From Streptomyces sp. WP-1 (GTDB lineage: Bacteria > Actinomycetota > Actinomycetes > Streptomycetales > Streptomycetaceae): a stretch of DNA of 64,000 nt. This document shows positions 54,189 through 62,773 of the stretch, in pieces. Numbering within the stretch: position 1 is the stretch's first letter; every line of letters begins with the position of its first letter. The notes under the pieces were generated by a model that saw only the letters and a list, made by a program, of their open reading frames with translations, was not told the origin of the DNA and ran no database searches. The stretch lies in NCBI RefSeq assembly GCF_030450125.1, contig NZ_CP123923.1, forward strand, positions 6,536,001 through 6,600,000, written 5' to 3'. A program made the position numbers and the translations under genes.

Positions 54189-55379
54189 TCACCGCACCAC
54201 CACCACGGCCGAACCGTGCCCGAAAAGCCCCTGGTTGGCGGTGATGCCCACCCGCGCGCCCCCGATCTGCCGCTCGCCCGCCGTGCCCCGCAACTGCCAG
54301 GCCAGCTCGCAGACCTGGGCGATGGCCTGGGCCGGGACCGCCTCACCGAAGGAGGCGAGCCCGCCGCTGGCGTTGACGGGGATCCGGCCGCCCGGCGCCG
54401 TCGCGCCCTCGCGCAGCAGCCTCGCCCCCTCGCCCGCGCCGCACAGCCCCAGATCCTCGTACCACTGCAACTCCAGCGCGGTGGACAGGTCGTACACCTC
54501 CGCCAGGTCCAGATCCCCGGGGCCGAGGCCGGCCTCCTCGTAGGCGGCGCGGGCGAGAGAGGCGCGGAAGGTCTCCTCCGGGGGCGGCACCGCGACCGCC
54601 GGGTCGGTGGCGATGTCCGGCAGGTCGAGCACCGGGTTCGGGAAGCGGGGCGTCACCGTGGACACCGCGCGGATCCGCACCGGCCGCGCGGCGCCGTGCC
54701 GGCGCGCGAACTCCAGGGAGGACAGCACCAGGGCGGCACCGCCGTCGGAGGTGGCGCAGATGTCCAGCAGCCGCAGCGGATCGGCGACCACCGCGGAGGC
54801 GGCGACCTCCTCGGCGGTGACCCGCCTGCGGTAACGGGCGTACGGATTCAGCGCGCCCATGGCGGCGTTCTTCACCTTGACCAGCGCGAAGTCCTCCGGT
54901 GTGTCGCCGTGCACCGCCATCCGGCGGCGCGCGTACAGCCCGAAGTACGCCGGGTTGGTGGCGCCCAGCAGCCGGAAGCGCAGCCAGTCGGGGTCGTCGG
55001 GCCGGTCGCCGCCCGCGGGCCGGAAGAAGCCCTTGGGCGCCGCGTCCGCGCCCACCACGAGCACCACGTCGGCGAGGCGGGCGAGGATCTGCGCCCGCGC
55101 CGCGGCGATCGCCTGCGCCCCCGACGCGCAGGCCGCGTACACGCTGGTGACCCGGGCGCCCTGCCAGCCCAGCGCCCGGGCGTACGACGCCCCCGCCACG
55201 TACCCTGGATAGCCGCCGCGCACCGTGTCCGCGCCGACGACGGCGCCCACGTCCCGCCAGTCGACACCGGCGTCCGCGAGCGCCGCGCGGGCCGCCGCGG
55301 CGCCGTACTCCACGAAGCCGCGCCCCCACTTGCCCCAGGGGTGCATGCCCGCGCCGAGCACGGCGACGTCCCCCGTCAC
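54189..55379 (-). CDS. Thiolase/lipid-transfer (SCP2-type) family enzyme
   Basis: A 396-residue thiolase-fold protein. VYAACASGAQAIAAARAQI has the nucleophile Cys, NPAYFGLYARRRMAVHG follows, VYDLSTALELQWYEDLGLC and NASGGLASFGEAVPAQAIAQVCELAWQLRG are family blocks, and LFGHGSAVVVV gives the catalytic GHG. With the upstream OB-fold protein it forms the usual thiolase-DUF35 pair, implying acyl-CoA substrates in beta-oxidation or sterol/ketone breakdown. GTG overlaps the DUF35 stop (GTGA). Confidence 0.92.
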   Translation of the reverse strand: MTGDVAVLGAGMHPWGKWGRGFVEYGAAAARAALADAGVDWRDVGAVVGADTVRGGYPGYVAGASYARALGWQGARVTSVYAACASGAQAIAAARAQILARLADVVLVVGADAAPKGFFRPAGGDRPDDPDWLRFRLLGATNPAYFGLYARRRMAVHGDTPEDFALVKVKNAAMGALNPYARYRRRVTAEEVAASAVVADPLRLLDICATSDGGAALVLSSLEFARRHGAARPVRIRAVSTVTPRFPNPVLDLPDIATDPAVAVPPPEETFRASLARAAYEEAGLGPGDLDLAEVYDLSTALELQWYEDLGLCGAGEGARLLREGATAPGGRIPVNASGGLASFGEAVPAQAIAQVCELAWQLRGTAGERQIGGARVGITANQGLFGHGSAVVVVR

Positions 55380-55840
55380 GACGTCACCTCCGTCGGCCGC
55401 CAGTTCCACGTCGCCGTCGGTTCCGTCCCGCCGTCGCCGTGGAGCACGCCCTCGACGGCCTCCACCTCCATCCCCACGGCCAGATCGGCGACGGTGATCC
55501 CGGGGGCCGCCTGCCCCAGCACCACGATCCGCTCGGCCGCCAGCTCCACCGCGATCAACGCGTACGGCTCCCAGGGGAGTTCCGCGTCGCTCAGGAAGGG
55601 GGCCGGAGGGCGGTACCGGGTGTCGGTGTACGACCAGACGCGCCCCGTCCGGGACAGCGGGGTCTCCTCCAGGGCGCCGCCCGCGCAGTGCGGATTGCGG
55701 CAGTGGACGTCCTCGCGCGGGAAGAAGACCGAGGCGCAGGACGAGCAGCGGGTGCCGAGGAGCCGGAAACCGGCCCCCTCGCCGGTGAACCAGCCGGTGA
55801 TCACGGGTGTCCTGGCGTACGGCAAAGCCCCTCCCGGCAC
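55376..55840 (-). CDS. Zn-ribbon OB-fold (DUF35) acyl-CoA-associated protein
   Basis: A 154-residue protein. RCSSCASVFFPREDVHCRNPHC is the Zn-ribbon, and GRVWSYTDTRYRPPAPFLS with PYALIAVEL and VVLGQAAPGI the OB-fold. DUF35 proteins channel acyl-CoA to a partner thiolase, here encoded immediately downstream with overlap. The start is uncertain: GTG at 55840 is used, but a later GTG (VITGWFTG) is possible. Confidence 0.88.
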   Translation of the reverse strand: MPGGALPYARTPVITGWFTGEGAGFRLLGTRCSSCASVFFPREDVHCRNPHCAGGALEETPLSRTGRVWSYTDTRYRPPAPFLSDAELPWEPYALIAVELAAERIVVLGQAAPGITVADLAVGMEVEAVEGVLHGDGGTEPTATWNWRPTEVTS

Positions 55841-55969
55841 AGCGGATCGAACGAAGCTGACGGAGCGTCAGGAGTGTCGCACGCCCGGCCGGAAAAGGGC
55901 AGACCGTGTCCGTACCGGACAACACCGCGTACGGAAGACGCGCTTCCCGTGATCGGATACAGTCCGCGC

Positions 55970-56503
55970 GTGTCCGAGAATCAGCAACCTCTTGCCAACT
56001 CCGTGCCGGGATCGCACTGTTCCGCCTGCGGGGCGCCCTATGGGGAGGGCGTCACCGGCTGGCCGCGCACCTGCCCGTCCTGCGGCACGGTCGCCTACCG
56101 CAACCCGCTGCCCGTGGCGATCGCGCTCCAGCCCGTGTACGACGCCGAGGGCACCGCCCTGGTCGTCATCACCCGGACCATCGCCCCCGCCCGCGGCGGC
56201 ACGGCGCTGCCCGGCGGTTACGTGGACGACCGCGAGGACTGGAAGCAGGCCGTGGTCCGCGAACTCAGGGAGGAGACCGGTATCGACGCCGCCGCCCGCG
56301 ACGTCCGCCTCGTCGACGCCATGAGCTCACCCGACGGACACCTGCTCCTCTTCGGTCTCCTCCCCGAACGCCCGGCCGACGTCCTTCCCCCGCCCGTCCC
56401 CACCTCCGAGACCGAGGGCTGGCACCTCCTGCGCCGCCCCGGGGAACTCGCCTTCCCCCTCCACAGCGCCGCGGCCCGGGCCTGGTTCGAGGGCCGCTAC
56501 TGA
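55970..56503 (+). CDS. NUDIX hydrolase with an N-terminal zinc ribbon
   Basis: A 177-residue protein. CSACGAPYGEGVTG and CPSCGTVAYRNP form a NADH-pyrophosphatase-like zinc ribbon. The Nudix box GGYVDDREDWKQAVVREL then REETGID keeps the G-x5-E-x7-REUxEE pattern. It hydrolyses a nucleoside diphosphate linked to X, perhaps NADH or related. GTG at 55970 has no ribosome-binding site; TACAGT seven bases upstream suggests a leaderless mRNA. Confidence 0.9.
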   Translation: MSENQQPLANSVPGSHCSACGAPYGEGVTGWPRTCPSCGTVAYRNPLPVAIALQPVYDAEGTALVVITRTIAPARGGTALPGGYVDDREDWKQAVVRELREETGIDAAARDVRLVDAMSSPDGHLLLFGLLPERPADVLPPPVPTSETEGWHLLRRPGELAFPLHSAAARAWFEGRY

Positions 56504-57073
56504 CCCACCGACCGAGCCGGGCGTCCCCGAGTGCCCGGCTCACCCGGCGCCCCCGCACCCCCGGCCCTCCGCGCACTCCCGCCCCACCCGGCCGCTCCGA
56601 CCCGCCTCCCCTCCGCTCCGACCCCTGACCCACGCGCCGCCCTGTCCCACCGCCCCCGCAACACTCGCCTCACCCGTCCCGCCTCGCCCCTGGCCGAGCC
56701 CGGACTCACGCGCCGCGCACTCCCGGCTCATCCGGCTGCCTCCCGCACCCGCTTCGCCCGGGCGTCCGGCCCACCCGGCCTCGCACATTCGTCCAGCCGA
56801 TCAGGGTCCTGCACCCACCCGGCCCACTGGTCCTACAACGCCCGGCTTACCGGCCCCGCGACGCTCGCCTCACCGGCGCCGCGACGCTCGCCTCACCGGC
56901 CCCGCAGCGATCGCCTCACCCGAGCCGCCTCACCGGTCCGCCCCGCCTCCGACCCAGCCCGGCCCCACCCGCCGCGCACTCCCCGCTCACCCGCGCACCA
57001 CCCGCGTCCGCCCACCCGCGGGCCCACCCACACCCGCCCCACCCACACACCCACCTCCACCACCCCTCCCGCC
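56504..57073. repeat. Strand-skewed low-complexity gap with a 23-bp triplicate
   Basis: Between the convergent NUDIX and GH31 genes lies 570 bp of cytosine-dominated sequence built from CTCACC, CACCCG and CCGCGCACTCCC words, with very few G runs. Three exact-length 23-bp units (GGCCCCGCGACGCTCGCCTC plus ACC) sit at 56852-56874, 56875-56897 and 56898-56920, with one or three differences between them. No gene is supported. Confidence 0.75.
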
Positions 57074-59422
57074 CTAGCCCAGCCCCCTCACCCGTACCGG
57101 CCACGCCGGCTCGCTCGCCCCGGTCTCGCCCTCTCGCGTGACGATCACCTTCCCGCCCAGGTGGCGGGCCGCATAGCGTTCTATCTCCGGTATCTCCCAG
57201 CCGTCGCCCGCGTCCCGGATCACCAGGCCGCCGCCGGTCCGGCCGGGGCCCGGGGCCCAGGTCTCCAGTTCGAGGCCGTCGTCGCCGCGCACGGGCAGCA
57301 CCGCGCCCGCCCGGGCGAACACCGGTATCCGGGACAGTGGCGCGTCCACCAGGACCTGGCCGGGGCCCTCGTAGGCCCGTTCCGTCGTCGTGTCGTACCA
57401 GCGCCCCCGCGGCAGCCGCACCACCCGCCGGTCCGCGCCCGGGTCGAGCACCGGTGCCACCAGCAGGCCGTCACCCAGCAGAAACGTGTCCTCGCAGTCG
57501 CGCAGCTCCCGGTCCTCCGGCGCGCTCCACCACACCGGCCGCACATAGGGCGCGCCGGTGCGCCGGGCCAGCTGGGAGAGCGTCACGAAGTACGGCAGCA
57601 GCCGCCGGCGTTCGAGCAGCGCCGCCCGCGCGTGCTCCAGCACCTCCGCACCGAACTCCCACGGCTCACGCCGCCCGGCCCGGGGGCTCGCCCGCGTGCG
57701 GAACAGCGGGAGATACGCCCCGAGTTGGAGCCACCGCAGATACAGCTCCGCCGACGGGCTGCCGTCGAAGCCGCCGGCATCGGGGCCCGAGTACGGCACC
57801 CCGCACAGCCCGAGCCCCAGCACCAGCGACAGGGACGCCCGCAGCCCCGGCCAGCCCGTCGCCACCTCGCCCGACCAGGTGCCGCCGTACCGCTGCATCC
57901 CCGCCCAGCCCGACCGCGAGAACAGGAACGGCCGCTCCTGGGGCGCCAGTTCCCGCAGCCCCTCGTACCCCGCGCGCGCCATGCACAGCCCGTACACGTT
58001 GTGCGCCTCCCGATGGTCCCCGCCGCGCCCCTCCAGCGCGTGCCGGGCCGAGCGCGGCAGCGTCGGCTCGCCGAAGGCGTGGAAGGACACCGGCTCGTTC
58101 ATGTCGTGCCAGAACCCGGCGAACCCCTGCTCCAGCCGCTCCTCGTACAGCCCGCCCCACCACTGACGCACCCGCGGACGCGTGAAGTCCGGGTACACGG
58201 ACTCACCGGCCCGCCCCACCCCCCGTACCGGCCGCCCCGAGGCGTCCCGCACGAACGCGTCCACCGCCGTACCGCCGTCGTACACCGCGTCACCCGGCGC
58301 CGCCCGCACCGCCGGATCGACGACCGAGACCAGCCGGATCCCGTCCCGGCGCAGCTCCTCCGCGAGCACCGGCAGCTTCGGGAACCGCTCCCGGTCCACG
58401 GTGAAGACCCGGTGGCCGTCGTGGTGGTCGACGTCCAGATGCACGGCGTCCAGCGGCAGCCCGCGCTCCTGATAGCCCGCGACGGTCCGGCGCACCTCCT
58501 GCTCACCGCCGAACCCCCGCCCCGCGTGCTGATGACCGAGCGCCCAGGCCGGCGGCAGCGCGGGCGCCCCCGTCAGCGAGGCCCAGGTGAGCAGCACCCG
58601 CGCCGGCGGGCCCACCATCACCCAGCAGCGCAGCGGTCCGCCGTCCATCCGCAGCTCGCAGCGCCCCGCCCGGTCGTGCCCGGACCCAGCGCCCTCCTCG
58701 CCCTCGCGCAGCACCACCGTGCCGTCCCACGTGGTGTCGTAGAACATCAGGTGCGTCCCCGCGTCCGCCACCACCAGCTGCACCGGCATGGTCAGATACA
58801 GCGGATCGTCACCCGGTTCGAACGAACCGCCGGGATCGGTGTTCCACAGCCGGTACGACCCGTCGCGCAGCCGGGGCCCGGACGCGCGCCCGCCGAGCCC
58901 GAAGAACCGGGCGTCCGCCGCCACCTCCGAACGCAGCATCCACCGCGCCCCGCCCCCGCCGGCCGGCTCCCACCAGCGCGGCGGCAGCTCCCGGCGCAGC
59001 ACCACACCACCAGGCGTGCACACCTCCACCACACCGCGCCGCGAGACCACGACCGTCACCCGCTCGGCCACCACCCGCCAGCCGCCGTCCTTGTCCGGCT
59101 CCAGGACCGCCCGCGGATCCGGCTCGGGACCGCTCCCCGCCAGCGCGTACGACGGCTGCGGCGCCGCCCCGTCCCAGCCCCAGAACACCGCGCCGTTCGC
59201 CGCGACCATGACCCGCAGCTCCGAACGGCCGAACCGGATCACCCCACCGCCGGGCCCCGGCTCCGCACACTCCACCTGCCCGGGCACCCGCGCCCGCTCC
59301 ACCCCCCGCCGGGGCAGTCCGGCAGCGTCGATCCGCCGTCTGCGCCACGCCGCCCGCACCCCCCGGGCAGCCCGTCCCGAACCGATCACACGCATCGAAC
59401 GCACCAGGTCACGACCGTCCAT
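57074..59422 (-). CDS. GH31 alpha-glucosidase-type glycoside hydrolase
   Basis: A 782-residue cytosolic enzyme. N-terminal beta-sandwich modules lead to the TIM barrel: DAVHLDVDHHDGHRVFTVDR (first Asp cluster), GFAGFWHDMNEPVSFHAFG with nucleophile Asp about residue 440, FLFSRSGWAGMQRYGGTWSGE and GVPYSGPDAGGFDG with the acid/base Asp region, then LGAYLPLFRTRAS. It hydrolyses alpha-glucosidic or alpha-xylosidic links. The ATG at 59422 follows GGCAGGGTGAG; a GTG three codons upstream is possible. No signal peptide. Confidence 0.9.
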   Translation of the reverse strand: MDGRDLVRSMRVIGSGRAARGVRAAWRRRRIDAAGLPRRGVERARVPGQVECAEPGPGGGVIRFGRSELRVMVAANGAVFWGWDGAAPQPSYALAGSGPEPDPRAVLEPDKDGGWRVVAERVTVVVSRRGVVEVCTPGGVVLRRELPPRWWEPAGGGGARWMLRSEVAADARFFGLGGRASGPRLRDGSYRLWNTDPGGSFEPGDDPLYLTMPVQLVVADAGTHLMFYDTTWDGTVVLREGEEGAGSGHDRAGRCELRMDGGPLRCWVMVGPPARVLLTWASLTGAPALPPAWALGHQHAGRGFGGEQEVRRTVAGYQERGLPLDAVHLDVDHHDGHRVFTVDRERFPKLPVLAEELRRDGIRLVSVVDPAVRAAPGDAVYDGGTAVDAFVRDASGRPVRGVGRAGESVYPDFTRPRVRQWWGGLYEERLEQGFAGFWHDMNEPVSFHAFGEPTLPRSARHALEGRGGDHREAHNVYGLCMARAGYEGLRELAPQERPFLFSRSGWAGMQRYGGTWSGEVATGWPGLRASLSLVLGLGLCGVPYSGPDAGGFDGSPSAELYLRWLQLGAYLPLFRTRASPRAGRREPWEFGAEVLEHARAALLERRRLLPYFVTLSQLARRTGAPYVRPVWWSAPEDRELRDCEDTFLLGDGLLVAPVLDPGADRRVVRLPRGRWYDTTTERAYEGPGQVLVDAPLSRIPVFARAGAVLPVRGDDGLELETWAPGPGRTGGGLVIRDAGDGWEIPEIERYAARHLGGKVIVTREGETGASEPAWPVRVRGLG

Positions 59423-59634
59423 GCTGCTCACCCTGCCACCGCGCGCCCCGCGCGCGTGCGCCGTTCAATTTCCGTTCACCTCTGCCGGACCCGCCGTTTC
59501 ACCGGACGGATGATATGAAGCTCACCCTGGTGCGGAAGTCGATCACATGGCATCGTCCCTGTCAGCCGCGTCACGCGCACACCCAGCCGTGCGCGGACCG
59601 ACGCACACGACGCGTACAGCCCGGGAGCCGCCCC

Positions 59635-61602
59635 ATGTCGACCGCGAACCCCCAGCCGCTCTGGCAGCCCGATCCCACGCGGATCGCCCAGGCACGCATC
59701 ACCGCGTTCCAGGCGTGGGCCGCCGCCCACCACGGGGCCCCGGCCGACGGCGGCTACGCCGCGCTGCACCGCTGGTCCGTCGACCACCTGGACGCCTTCT
59801 GGAAGGCCGTCGCCGAGTGGTTCGACGTCCGCTTCGCCACCCCGTACACCCAGGTCCTCGGCGACCGCGCGATGCCCGGCGCCCAGTGGTTCCCCGGCGC
59901 CACCCTCAACTACGCCGAGCACGCCCTGCGCGCGGCCGAGGACCGCCCCGACCAGCCCGCGCTGCTGCACGTGGACGAGACCCACGAGCCGCGTCCCGTC
60001 ACCTGGGCCGAACTGCGCGGCCAGGTCGGCTCGCTCGCCGCCGAACTGCGCGCCCTCGGCGTACGCCCCGGCGACCGCGTCAGCGGCTACCTGCCCAACA
60101 TCCCGCAGGCCGTCGTCGCCCTCCTCGCCACCGCCGCCGTCGGCGCCGTATGGACCTCCTGCGCCCCCGACTTCGGCGCCCGCAGCGTCCTCGACCGCTT
60201 CCAGCAGGTCGAACCCGTCGTCCTGTTCACCGTCGACGGCTACCGCTACGGCGGCAAGGAGCACGACCGCCGCGAGACCGTCGCCGAGCTGCGCCGCGAA
60301 CTGCCCACCCTGCGCGCCGTGGTGCACATCCCGCTGCTCGGCACCGAGGCACCCGAGGGCGCCCTCGAATGGTCCGCCGTGACCTCCGGCGACACCGCGC
60401 CCGTCTTCGAACAGGTCCCCTTCGACCATCCGCTGTGGGTGCTCTACTCCTCCGGTACGACCGGCCTGCCCAAGGCCATCGTCCAGTCCCAGGGCGGCAT
60501 CCTGGTCGAACACCTCAAGCAGCTGGGCCTGCACTGCGACCTCGGCCCCGAGGACCGCTTCTTCTGGTACACCTCGACCGGCTGGATGATGTGGAACTTC
60601 CTCGTCTCCGGCCTGCTCACGGGTACGACGATCGTCCTCTACGACGGCAGCCCCGGCTACCCCGACACCGGCGCCCAGTGGAAGGTCGCCGAACGCACCG
60701 GGGCCACCCTGTACGGCACCTCCGCCGCCTATGTCATGGCCTGCCGCAAGGCCGACGTCCACCCGTCCCGCGACTACGACGTCTCCCGCGTCAAGTGCGT
60801 CGCCACCACCGGCTCCCCGCTGCCGCCCGACGGCTTCCGCTGGCTGCACGACGAGGTCGGCGCGGACCTGTGGATCGCCTCCGTCAGCGGCGGCACCGAC
60901 GTCTGCTCCTGCTTCGCGGGCGGCGTACCCACCCTGCCCGTGTACACCGGCGAACTCCAGGCCGCCGCCCTCGGCACCGACCTCCAGGCATGGGACCCCG
61001 CGGGCAAGCCCCTCGTGGACGAGGTGGGCGAACTCGTCGTCACCCAGCCCATGCCGTCCATGCCGACCCGCTTCTGGAACGACCCCGACGGCAGCCGGTA
61101 CCACGACAGCTACTTCGACACCTACCCCGGCGTCTGGCGCCACGGCGACTGGATCACCCGCACCGGGCGCGGCACCGTGATCATCCACGGCCGCTCCGAC
61201 TCCACCCTCAACCGGCAGGGCGTCCGCATGGGCTCCGCCGACATCTACGAGGTGGTCGAGCGCCTGCCCGAGATCAAGGAATCCCTGGTCATCGGCATCG
61301 AACAGCCCGACGGCGGCTACTGGATGCCGCTGTTCGTGCACCTCGCCCCGGGCGCGAGCCTGGACGACGCGCTGCTCGACAAGGTCAAGCGGGCCATCCG
61401 CGAACAGCTCTCGCCGCGCCACATCCCCGACGAGATCATCGAGGTGCCCGGCGTCCCGCACACCCTCACCGGCAAGCGCATCGAGGTCCCGGTCAAGCGC
61501 CTCCTCCAGGGCACCCCGCTGGAGAAGGCGGTCAACCCCGGCTCCATCGACGACCTCACGCTGCTCTCCTTCTACGAGGAACTGGCCCGCAAGCGCGGCT
61601 GA
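59635..61602 (+). CDS. Acetoacetate-CoA ligase (acetoacetyl-CoA synthetase)
   Basis: A 655-residue adenylate-forming enzyme making acetoacetyl-CoA from acetoacetate, ATP and CoA. WFPGATLNYAEHALRAAEDR is the specific AACS N-terminal block; LWVLYSSGTTGLPKAIVQSQG is the AMP-binding motif (about residue 271), FFWYTSTGWMMWNF and VSGGTDVCSCFAGGVPTLPVY follow, and the C-terminal region includes GKRIEVPVKRLLQG with the adenylation Lys. The start is ATG 59635 after CGGGAGCCGCCCC. Streptomyces carry such enzymes next to ptsI in my recollection. A terminator follows. Confidence 0.93.
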   Translation: MSTANPQPLWQPDPTRIAQARITAFQAWAAAHHGAPADGGYAALHRWSVDHLDAFWKAVAEWFDVRFATPYTQVLGDRAMPGAQWFPGATLNYAEHALRAAEDRPDQPALLHVDETHEPRPVTWAELRGQVGSLAAELRALGVRPGDRVSGYLPNIPQAVVALLATAAVGAVWTSCAPDFGARSVLDRFQQVEPVVLFTVDGYRYGGKEHDRRETVAELRRELPTLRAVVHIPLLGTEAPEGALEWSAVTSGDTAPVFEQVPFDHPLWVLYSSGTTGLPKAIVQSQGGILVEHLKQLGLHCDLGPEDRFFWYTSTGWMMWNFLVSGLLTGTTIVLYDGSPGYPDTGAQWKVAERTGATLYGTSAAYVMACRKADVHPSRDYDVSRVKCVATTGSPLPPDGFRWLHDEVGADLWIASVSGGTDVCSCFAGGVPTLPVYTGELQAAALGTDLQAWDPAGKPLVDEVGELVVTQPMPSMPTRFWNDPDGSRYHDSYFDTYPGVWRHGDWITRTGRGTVIIHGRSDSTLNRQGVRMGSADIYEVVERLPEIKESLVIGIEQPDGGYWMPLFVHLAPGASLDDALLDKVKRAIREQLSPRHIPDEIIEVPGVPHTLTGKRIEVPVKRLLQGTPLEKAVNPGSIDDLTLLSFYEELARKRG

Positions 61603-61621
61603 CGCCCCGACCCGTGTGCCC

Positions 61622-61662
61622 ACGGCCCCGGACCCTGCCGCGACGGCGGGGTCCGGGGCCGT
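61622..61662 (+). terminator. Terminator after acetoacetate-CoA ligase
   Basis: A perfect 14-bp inverted repeat, ACGGCCCCGGACCC at 61622-61635 and its complement at 61649-61662, with a 13-nt loop, begins 20 bp after the stop. No T-tract. Confidence 0.85.
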
Positions 61663-61768
61663 CGGCATCCCCAGGGAAATCGCAGGTCAGGGCGCTCCCG
61701 CCCGGCATTGTCAGTGCCGACGGTTACGGTGAGTGAGCATTGATCGACCGCGCACACATGGGGGAAAC

Positions 61769-62662
61769 ATGGCGCACACCGACGACCGGACCATGCGCAG
61801 CGTCCTGCGCCGCGAGATCGCCGGCACCATCGGCCTGCTCGCCGACGAACACGACTTCCGCGCCATGCGGCGCTACCGCAGCTTCACCTTCGACGACCAC
61901 CCGACCTACCTCCGGCAGGTCGAGGACGTGCTCAAGAAGCGCGCCGCGTACGGCGGTCACACCACCCTCGCCCTGTTCGACCCCGAGGACTACGCCGCCT
62001 ACTGCGCCGAGACCGGCCTGAACCCCGACCTGCCCGCCACCCGCACCCGCTTCACCGCCGAACTCGCCGCCACCGGACCCACCGTCCCCTACGACGGCGG
62101 CCCGCTCACCGCACTCGTCCCCACCCTCGTCGACGCGGCCGTGCGCCGGGCCACCTGGGAGTACGCCACCACCCTGCTGACCCGCCTCGGCCCCTGCCCC
62201 ACCTGCGGCGAGGACATCGGCCGGGCCGCCTTCACCCGCGCCTTTGACCTCGTGGTCCGCATCCTCGACACCGCGCCGCCCGGCGACCGCCACCTCGTGT
62301 GCACCGTCATGGGAGCACCGGAGACCCTCGTCTCCGTCCTGCACGGCGACGAGGACGCCCACGGCGCCGCCCGCCTGGACGAGGCCGAGGCCCTGGAGTT
62401 CACCAGCGTCCTCGCCCTGGGCCTCGCCACCCGCAGCCCCGGCGGACTCGTCCTGCGCACCAGCGCCCCCGGCGCGGCGGACCGCGTCCACGGCTGGCGG
62501 CTGCGCGCCGGCACCCTCGAACCCCTCACCGCGGCCGAGGTGTTCGACGCGTACTGCACCGACGCCGACTCCGGCGACCTCATCGCCCCGGAACCCGGCG
62601 TCGACTACTGCGCGCCACCGGACCTGGGGGAGGGGACCACCGCACCGGACCACCGCCACTGA
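61769..62662 (+). CDS. Conserved hypothetical protein with a CxxC motif
   Basis: A 297-residue soluble protein beginning MAHTDDRTMRSVLRREIAG. The ATG at 61769 follows GGGGGAAAC, an adequate site; a longer frame from 61733 lacks one. Blocks such as RAMRRYRSFTFDDHPTYLRQVEDVLKKRAAYGGHTTLALFDPEDY look like a helicase- or signalling-related conserved region in Streptomyces hypothetical proteins. A single CPTCGEDIG knuckle lies near residue 150. I do not recognise the family. Confidence 0.7.
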   Translation: MAHTDDRTMRSVLRREIAGTIGLLADEHDFRAMRRYRSFTFDDHPTYLRQVEDVLKKRAAYGGHTTLALFDPEDYAAYCAETGLNPDLPATRTRFTAELAATGPTVPYDGGPLTALVPTLVDAAVRRATWEYATTLLTRLGPCPTCGEDIGRAAFTRAFDLVVRILDTAPPGDRHLVCTVMGAPETLVSVLHGDEDAHGAARLDEAEALEFTSVLALGLATRSPGGLVLRTSAPGAADRVHGWRLRAGTLEPLTAAEVFDAYCTDADSGDLIAPEPGVDYCAPPDLGEGTTAPDHRH

Positions 62663-62706
62663 CCGACCACACCACATCGGACACCCCGGACAGGAAGCCA
62701 GGGGAC

Positions 62707-62750
62707 GCGCGTAGGGGCGCCCCACCCGAAGGCGGGACGCCCCTGCGCGC
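62707..62750. terminator. Terminator between the hypothetical gene and ptsI
   Basis: Arms 62707-62723 and 62734-62750 pair over 17 positions with two G-U pairs (AGGGGCG against CGCCCCT at the core) around a 10-nt loop. It separates the convergent hypothetical gene and ptsI and can stop both. Confidence 0.8.
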
Positions 62751-62773
62751 CACGGCCACCGGCCGCCCTGCGA

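Noticed and set aside
56531..59518. A 995-codon plus-strand frame across the repeat gap and GH31 gene
   Set aside because: Most of it is antisense to the well-supported GH31 gene; the rest is Pro/Thr-rich repeat translation.
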